Origin: Holosporales bacterium
GTDB taxonomy: Bacteria; Pseudomonadota; Alphaproteobacteria; BNTO01
Assembly: GCA_031273545.1 (NCBI GenBank)
Contig: JAISRQ010000147.1
Location: 1-7,228 of the forward strand
Direction: 5' to 3'
DNA: 7,228 nt
In this document: positions 4,251 to 7,228 of the stretch, piece by piece
Layout of the letters: every line of letters begins with the position of its first letter
Numbering within the stretch: the first letter of the stretch is position 1
Made by a program: the position numbers and the translations under genes
The notes under the pieces: model-generated
What the model saw: only the letters and a program-made list of their open reading frames with translations
What the model was told of the DNA's origin: nothing
The model's database searches: none

Positions 4251-6812
4251 TTATCCATCTTCAGGTGTTTGTGCATCTGTCTCCTCAGGTGCACCTGTTT
4301 CCTCAGGTATATCTGCCTCCTCAGGTGTTTGTGCACCTGTCTCCTCAGGTATATTCGTCTCTTCAGGTGCGTCAGCTAGACTCTGTGCATCAGTTGCACT
4401 AGGAGGATCAACCGCCGCATCACCCGAATCAACAGTTGCATCACCCGAATCAACAGTATTCGCCTCGTTTCGGTTTTTGCGAGGTTTTTGCGCTTTACGC
4501 GGACGCGGTTTTGAGTGGAAAGGCGATTCATATAGATCATCTGTGAGTGGTCTTTCCTGTCGTACTTTAGGTTTCGGATTCTGCAGCGGCACGTGTCGCA
4601 CTTCAATTGGGATCTGGACAAACGCACGGACCTCTTCACTCATGCGATGTATCGTTTTATTTGCTGACACTACAAAATTTTGGACACATTTGAACAATTC
4701 GTTAATGGTCCTTTCCATGCGTGCTGCTCTAGAATTTGTTTCAAAATCTTTTATCATCTCTGCGTATTTTTCTAAAATCTGTGGATAGTTTTGATATTCT
4801 CCAAACATTAGTCTTGGGATGGCTACTATCTTGCCCGAACCATCAGGAACAACTCCTTTAAGCAAATCTCTTACTTTAATAAAGTGCTGTGCAGCTTTTC
4901 CCACTGAGTTTTTCCTATTGCGCTGTGAAAGTTCTTTCGAGGCGCTCTCTAGGGATTCATGAATGTCCTTCACCCATCCGTATAGTCCACTGTCTTCTTT
5001 TGAAAAGTGTGCCTCTTTACAATAATTGGAAAGTTCGTAAGGATGCGTGTCGTATGCTTTAAACTTATCTCCGAAAAGCTTGATAAAATTATTGATAAAT
5101 CGGTTAATTGATAGTTCATCAGAGCTCTTAAAGAAATCGATGATAACCTTGATGTTATCAGAAACTTCTCTTAATTGAGGTGAAAAATATTTGCATTGGT
5201 CGTTATTTGATAGCCTATCGAACTCACTAACGTATTCCTCTATCGACTTTACAATTGGTGTTTGAATTCCACATGTATGTCTGTACAGCATAGCTTCTAT
5301 ATTGTCACGATGAAAAATGGGAAGTCCCCCAAACTCCAATATTTGCTTGATGAGGTCATTACTTTGTGCAGCTTCACCTGATATTCCTGCACGTTCATAA
5401 CTATCGTGTATCTGTTTGTTAATTTGCACTAATAGGGATCCAGTTTCGACTTTAAACGGTGACTCTGATTCGATTGCGCCTTGCGTTACTGTCACTCCCA
5501 TCATTTGAGATAGTGTGTTTATCGTTTGAACTAATACTTTATTGGTTATGTGACTAGTCATGTTGAGAGAGTAGTTTTTTAAGTGTTTATTTAGTGCTTT
5601 AAGTGAACCATTAATTTGTGAATACAACGCACCTTGTTTCGTAAACAGTATTGAATTTAATTCTTCGTCTATGTGTTTATTTATATCTGTTTTCGTACTG
5701 GCTGCTTCGGATGTTACGTGTTCTAGCATTTTTGTTTTGCGTGACTCGTTCGCTTGTTCCATTTCGTTTACATGTTTTTTTATCCTTTCTAACATCCTAC
5801 TTTCCGAAGCTGAAATGTGATCATGAATCATCTTTTCAGAACCTGAAGTGTGATCATTCACATTCTTTGTGTGGTGATCGATATTGGCGGATATTGACTC
5901 TTCTAGACTGTTAAGTCTTTCGTGTTGCTCGTTGAAGAAGCTTTGGCTAAACGTGCTTAGCGTCGCTTTTACTGCATTGTTTACGGTATTTGCAACGCTG
6001 GTGTCAATACTGCTCAATGTTGTTGTATGATTACTTTGTGTGTTTTGTATCTTTGATATTTCTTGTGCTAGTGACCTATTTTTTCGTCTTATACCATTTA
6101 GCTTGTCAATCAAAGTTTCTACTTCAATCATCAATTTTCCAGTGTCATCTCTCTTGAACTTAGGGGCTTCCGGACGACCAATCATGTGCGTGAGGCCTAA
6201 TCGAAAATATTCTTGACTCGGAACTTGGTTGTGCAAACTAGACTCTATGTGGATATACTCTATTGTCTGAGATTCACCCACAACTATCTTCTCGACTTCT
6301 ACAACTTTTCCTTCTTCAAAAGTTAGCCGTAATGGGACTTTTTCGTCCTCAATTTCGTCGTAAATTATTCCACATGTTTCGTCTTTTTTCATTTCACATA
6401 CGTATTTCTTTTGCGTGACAATGTTATCTTCTCCTTTTTCAGAAAATGTCAGTATAACTAGCTCCTCTGTCCCGTCTTTAGATATTATTTTGTCTCGCAT
6501 GAAGTGTGTTGCATTGTGAATTTCTCCAAGATTTGTAGAATATGAATCGGTATAGGGACCTGCTGGTTGCCAACATCCATGTACTGGATCATCACAAGAT
6601 TCTGGTAGTGGGTCGCTCCCAGTTTCCGGTACGGGGTTGTCTCCAGATTCGGGTAGTGGATCACTAGATTCCAATGTACATATCACGGGGGCCCCAAAGA
6701 TTGCGACTAGAGAAAACAGCAAGAGCAGGCGTTTGCTGCATCCAAAAGTCCGTAATTCTTTAGGGAGTGGGAGTATATTAGCAGACAGTAGTGAGTAAAA
6801 TTTTGTTTTCAT
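4251..6812 (-). CDS. Large secreted or anchored coiled-coil protein with terminal repeats, 853 residues
   Basis: I do not recognise the family. A basic stretch (K18, R21, K27, R28) precedes a hydrophobic segment (29-44, LLLLFSLVAIFG core). This is either a long signal peptide cut around 41-45 or an N-terminal anchor; VIC at 43-45 is a poor lipobox. Next come 8-residue acidic proline repeats (51-77, DPLPESGD type), a globular region with cysteine pairs (C73, C80, C139, C147), and a predicted coiled coil (about 230-400) with an 11-residue repeat at 320-341. Residues 480-730 are helical, with C514, C540, C598 and C709. A basic cluster (768-781) and an acidic repeat tail (786-853; DSGDA and PEET motifs) follow. 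All spacer is extracytoplasmic if the signal works. The ATG at 6812 has no SD. The promoter is about 50 bp upstream, and the tRNA-Val and MORN-variant gene follow on the same strand. Base composition is more AT-rich than the barrel gene. A surface or secreted host-interaction protein is the likeliest role. Confidence 0.75.
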   Translation of the reverse strand: MKTKFYSLLSANILPLPKELRTFGCSKRLLLLFSLVAIFGAPVICTLESSDPLPESGDNPVPETGSDPLPESCDDPVHGCWQPAGPYTDSYSTNLGEIHNATHFMRDKIISKDGTEELVILTFSEKGEDNIVTQKKYVCEMKKDETCGIIYDEIEDEKVPLRLTFEEGKVVEVEKIVVGESQTIEYIHIESSLHNQVPSQEYFRLGLTHMIGRPEAPKFKRDDTGKLMIEVETLIDKLNGIRRKNRSLAQEISKIQNTQSNHTTTLSSIDTSVANTVNNAVKATLSTFSQSFFNEQHERLNSLEESISANIDHHTKNVNDHTSGSEKMIHDHISASESRMLERIKKHVNEMEQANESRKTKMLEHVTSEAASTKTDINKHIDEELNSILFTKQGALYSQINGSLKALNKHLKNYSLNMTSHITNKVLVQTINTLSQMMGVTVTQGAIESESPFKVETGSLLVQINKQIHDSYERAGISGEAAQSNDLIKQILEFGGLPIFHRDNIEAMLYRHTCGIQTPIVKSIEEYVSEFDRLSNNDQCKYFSPQLREVSDNIKVIIDFFKSSDELSINRFINNFIKLFGDKFKAYDTHPYELSNYCKEAHFSKEDSGLYGWVKDIHESLESASKELSQRNRKNSVGKAAQHFIKVRDLLKGVVPDGSGKIVAIPRLMFGEYQNYPQILEKYAEMIKDFETNSRAARMERTINELFKCVQNFVVSANKTIHRMSEEVRAFVQIPIEVRHVPLQNPKPKVRQERPLTDDLYESPFHSKPRPRKAQKPRKNRNEANTVDSGDATVDSGDAAVDPPSATDAQSLADAPEETNIPEETGAQTPEEADIPEETGAPEETDAQTPEDG
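4258..4373 (-). repeat. In-frame tandem repeats encoding the PEET tail
   Basis: The segment at 4261-4290 recurs at 4321-4350 with one change in 30 bases, a 60-bp period (20 residues). Within it the shorter unit CTCAGGT recurs every 15-18 bases, encoding variants of PEETG, PEETD and PEEAD. Units are multiples of three, so copy-number change would keep the frame and vary tail length. Confidence 0.8.
4417..4457 (-). repeat. 21-bp direct repeat encoding VDSGDAx twice
   Basis: The 20-base string gcatcacccgaatcaacagt occurs at 4417-4436 and again at 4438-4457, a period of 21 bp, encoding two VDSGDA units (787-800) at the start of the acidic tail. Perfect identity suggests a recent duplication. Confidence 0.85.
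5811..5857 (-). repeat. 33-bp repeat encoding an 11-residue coiled-coil unit
   Basis: TGAA(A/G)TGTGATCAT occurs at 5811-5824 and 5844-5857, a period of 33 bp. In the protein, D-H-T-S-G-S-E (320-326) is followed at +11 by D-H-I-S-A-S-E (331-337). An 11-residue period is typical of hendecad coiled coils with slight right-handed supercoil. Confidence 0.6.
6594..6663 (-). repeat. 48-bp repeat encoding acidic proline repeats near the N-terminus
   Basis: GATTC(T/G)GGTAGTGG(G/A)TC occurs at 6598-6614 and 6646-6662, a period of 48 bp. It encodes DPLPES twice, with the related NPVPETGS between, so the basic unit is 8 residues (51-77). It lies directly after the signal or anchor segment and could be an extended spacer. 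Confidence 0.7.
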
Positions 6813-6863
6813 GTAGCCAGACGAATATCAAATGGTTCCTAGTAACATTGTAAGAAGAATGTG

Positions 6864-6892
6864 TTAAAAAAAAGTTAACTTCTTTTTGTCAA
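6864..6892 (-). promoter_or_regulatory. Promoter of the 853-residue protein gene, with palindrome in the spacer
   Basis: On the minus strand a perfect -35 TTGACA (6892-6887), exactly 17 bases, then TTTTAA (6869-6864). The expected start is near 6857, giving a leader of about 45 nt. The perfect palindrome AAGTTAACTT (6872-6881) lies in the spacer. With one mismatch it extends to 11-base arms (6866-6876 with 6877-6887), so it may be a repressor site, although A/T runs add to the apparent symmetry. Confidence 0.55.
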
Positions 6893-7086
6893 TTTTCTGC
6901 AATGTTCTATGCTAATTTGCATTAAATGGTTTTAAAGTCGGCGCTTGTAATGCTGTTTCCCGGGGGCCCCACGAAGGCAGACAAAAAATTGGCGAATCGT
7001 AAGCGTTTGTTTGCTTAAAAAATCCGCAATCTTTTGGTGGAGGGGTATTAATAGGTACGCAATCTTTTGGTGAATCTAAATTTCAT
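6893..7086. other. Non-coding stretch with no gene seen
   Basis: No convincing ORF or RNA gene was found in this part of the gap. It holds the palindromic run GGGGCCCC (6963-6970), a 14-base match to the tRNA-Val upstream region (6996-7009), and two 15-bp direct repeats. It is AT-rich apart from the GC run. Confidence 0.5.
7025..7072. repeat. Pair of 15-bp direct repeats, 33 bp apart
   Basis: CGCAATCTTTTGGTG occurs at 7025-7039 and 7058-7072. The 33-bp start-to-start distance is about three helical turns, so proteins bound at both would lie on the same DNA face. A looser echo (AATCTTTGTGA) follows at about 7099-7109. They lie just upstream of the promoter at 7087-7115, as activator or repressor sites would. 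Confidence 0.6.
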
Positions 7087-7115
7087 TTGATGGGTCTAAA
7101 TCTTTGTGATATACT
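7087..7115 (+). promoter_or_regulatory. Extended -10 promoter reading rightward
   Basis: TTGATG (7087-7092), a spacer of exactly 17 bases, and TATACT (7110-7115), with an extended -10 TG at 7107-7108 (TGATATACT). The start should fall near 7121-7122. The -10 overlaps the left arm of the inverted repeat from 7111, so anything binding the arm would block this promoter. Confidence 0.55.
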
Positions 7116-7228
7116 CAAACGCGATCAAACCATGGATTTCCGCGATGACAATAAAGACGAGTGTTTCATTGAAGTCGCGTTCGTTTTTACTCGCAATAAA
7201 AACCCGGTATTTGATCGCGTTTGAGTAT
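7111..7228. repeat. Perfect 19-bp inverted repeat bounding an 80-bp core
   Basis: ATACTCAAACGCGATCAAA (7111-7129) is the exact reverse complement of 7210-7228. The window stops at the outer end of the right arm, so the arms could be longer. The core has its own smaller hairpin, GTTTTTA (7183-7189) with TAAAAAC (7197-7203). Possible readings are a small palindromic repeat element, a non-autonomous transposon-like element, a recombinase crossover pair or a regulatory site. No transposase is in view. Confidence 0.75.
7132..7224 (+). CDS. Possible 30-residue small protein inside the inverted repeat
   Basis: ATG at 7132 to TGA at 7222-7224 gives 30 codons, beginning MDFRDDNKDE and ending NPVFDRV. 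The last five codons lie in the right repeat arm. The peptide is charged at the start and has a short hydrophobic middle (FIEVAFVF). A strong promoter would start transcription about ten bases upstream, leaving no room for an SD, so it would have to be translated nearly leaderless. The ORF could equally be chance or part of a repeat element. Confidence 0.25.
   Translation: MDFRDDNKDECFIEVAFVFTRNKNPVFDRV

Noticed and set aside
5811..5880. Regularly spaced repeats considered as a CRISPR array
   Set aside because: The repeats are inside a coding sequence, have a period of 33 bp with no unique spacers, and encode a coiled-coil unit. No cas gene is present.
6961..6971. CGGGGGCCCCA, also present at 6686-6696 in the 853-residue gene
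   Set aside because: It is an 11-base match made of one G run and one C run, with no flanking similarity. Chance is the likelier explanation.
6997..7020. TAAGC...GCTTA hairpin followed by A run, considered as a terminator
   Set aside because: The run after the stem is A on the + strand, and on the minus strand the T run comes before the stem, so it cannot work as an intrinsic terminator in either direction.

Overview
This window looks like part of a chromosome from a host-associated bacterium with moderate GC content. The best guess is an alphaproteobacterium of the Rickettsiales or Holosporales kind. That rests on gene style: a C-terminal-Phe outer-membrane barrel with long inserts, a repeat-rich secreted coiled-coil protein, an acidic MORN-variant protein, few recognisable Shine-Dalgarno (SD) sites, and long intergenic gaps. 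No housekeeping protein is present, so the taxonomy is an inference. The only gene identified beyond doubt is a tRNA-Val(UAC).

Layout, left to right. A rho-independent terminator (3-46, + strand) ends a gene that lies left of the window. A minus-strand gene (245-913) encodes a 222-residue exported protein of unknown function. It has a terminator-like hairpin and a ten-T tract directly before its SD, and two terminator-like hairpins after its stop. The 403-bp gap 914-1316 holds back-to-back promoter-like sites, a possible small transcript (about 1036-1163) ending in its own terminator, and a structured stretch before the next gene. That terminator is clearly related in sequence to the one at the left edge, which suggests a duplication. 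On the + strand, 1317-2738 encodes a 473-residue predicted outer-membrane beta-barrel protein, followed by a strong terminator (2841-2891).

The rest is read on the minus strand. A gene at 4251-6812 encodes an 853-residue protein with a signal or anchor sequence, repeats at both ends, a coiled coil and a C-terminal helical region. It has a very good sigma70-type promoter (TTGACA, 17 bp, TTTTAA). Then comes tRNA-Val(UAC) at 4018-4092, and, 23 nt after its encoded CCA end, a 350-residue MORN-variant repeat protein (2942-3994), which converges on the barrel gene.

The right edge (6813-7228) holds two 15-bp direct repeats and a perfect 19-bp inverted repeat whose arms (7111-7129 and 7210-7228) bracket 80 bp. 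A strong extended -10 promoter overlaps the left arm, and a 30-codon ORF runs between the arms into the right one. This is the least explained structure in the window.

Taken together, three of the four long proteins look exported or surface-exposed and the fourth resembles secreted repeat proteins, so this is probably an accessory host-interaction region. No metabolic pathway or known operon can be assigned. The most interesting leads are the 118-bp palindromic element, the duplicated terminator with its candidate small RNA, and the 853-residue protein.
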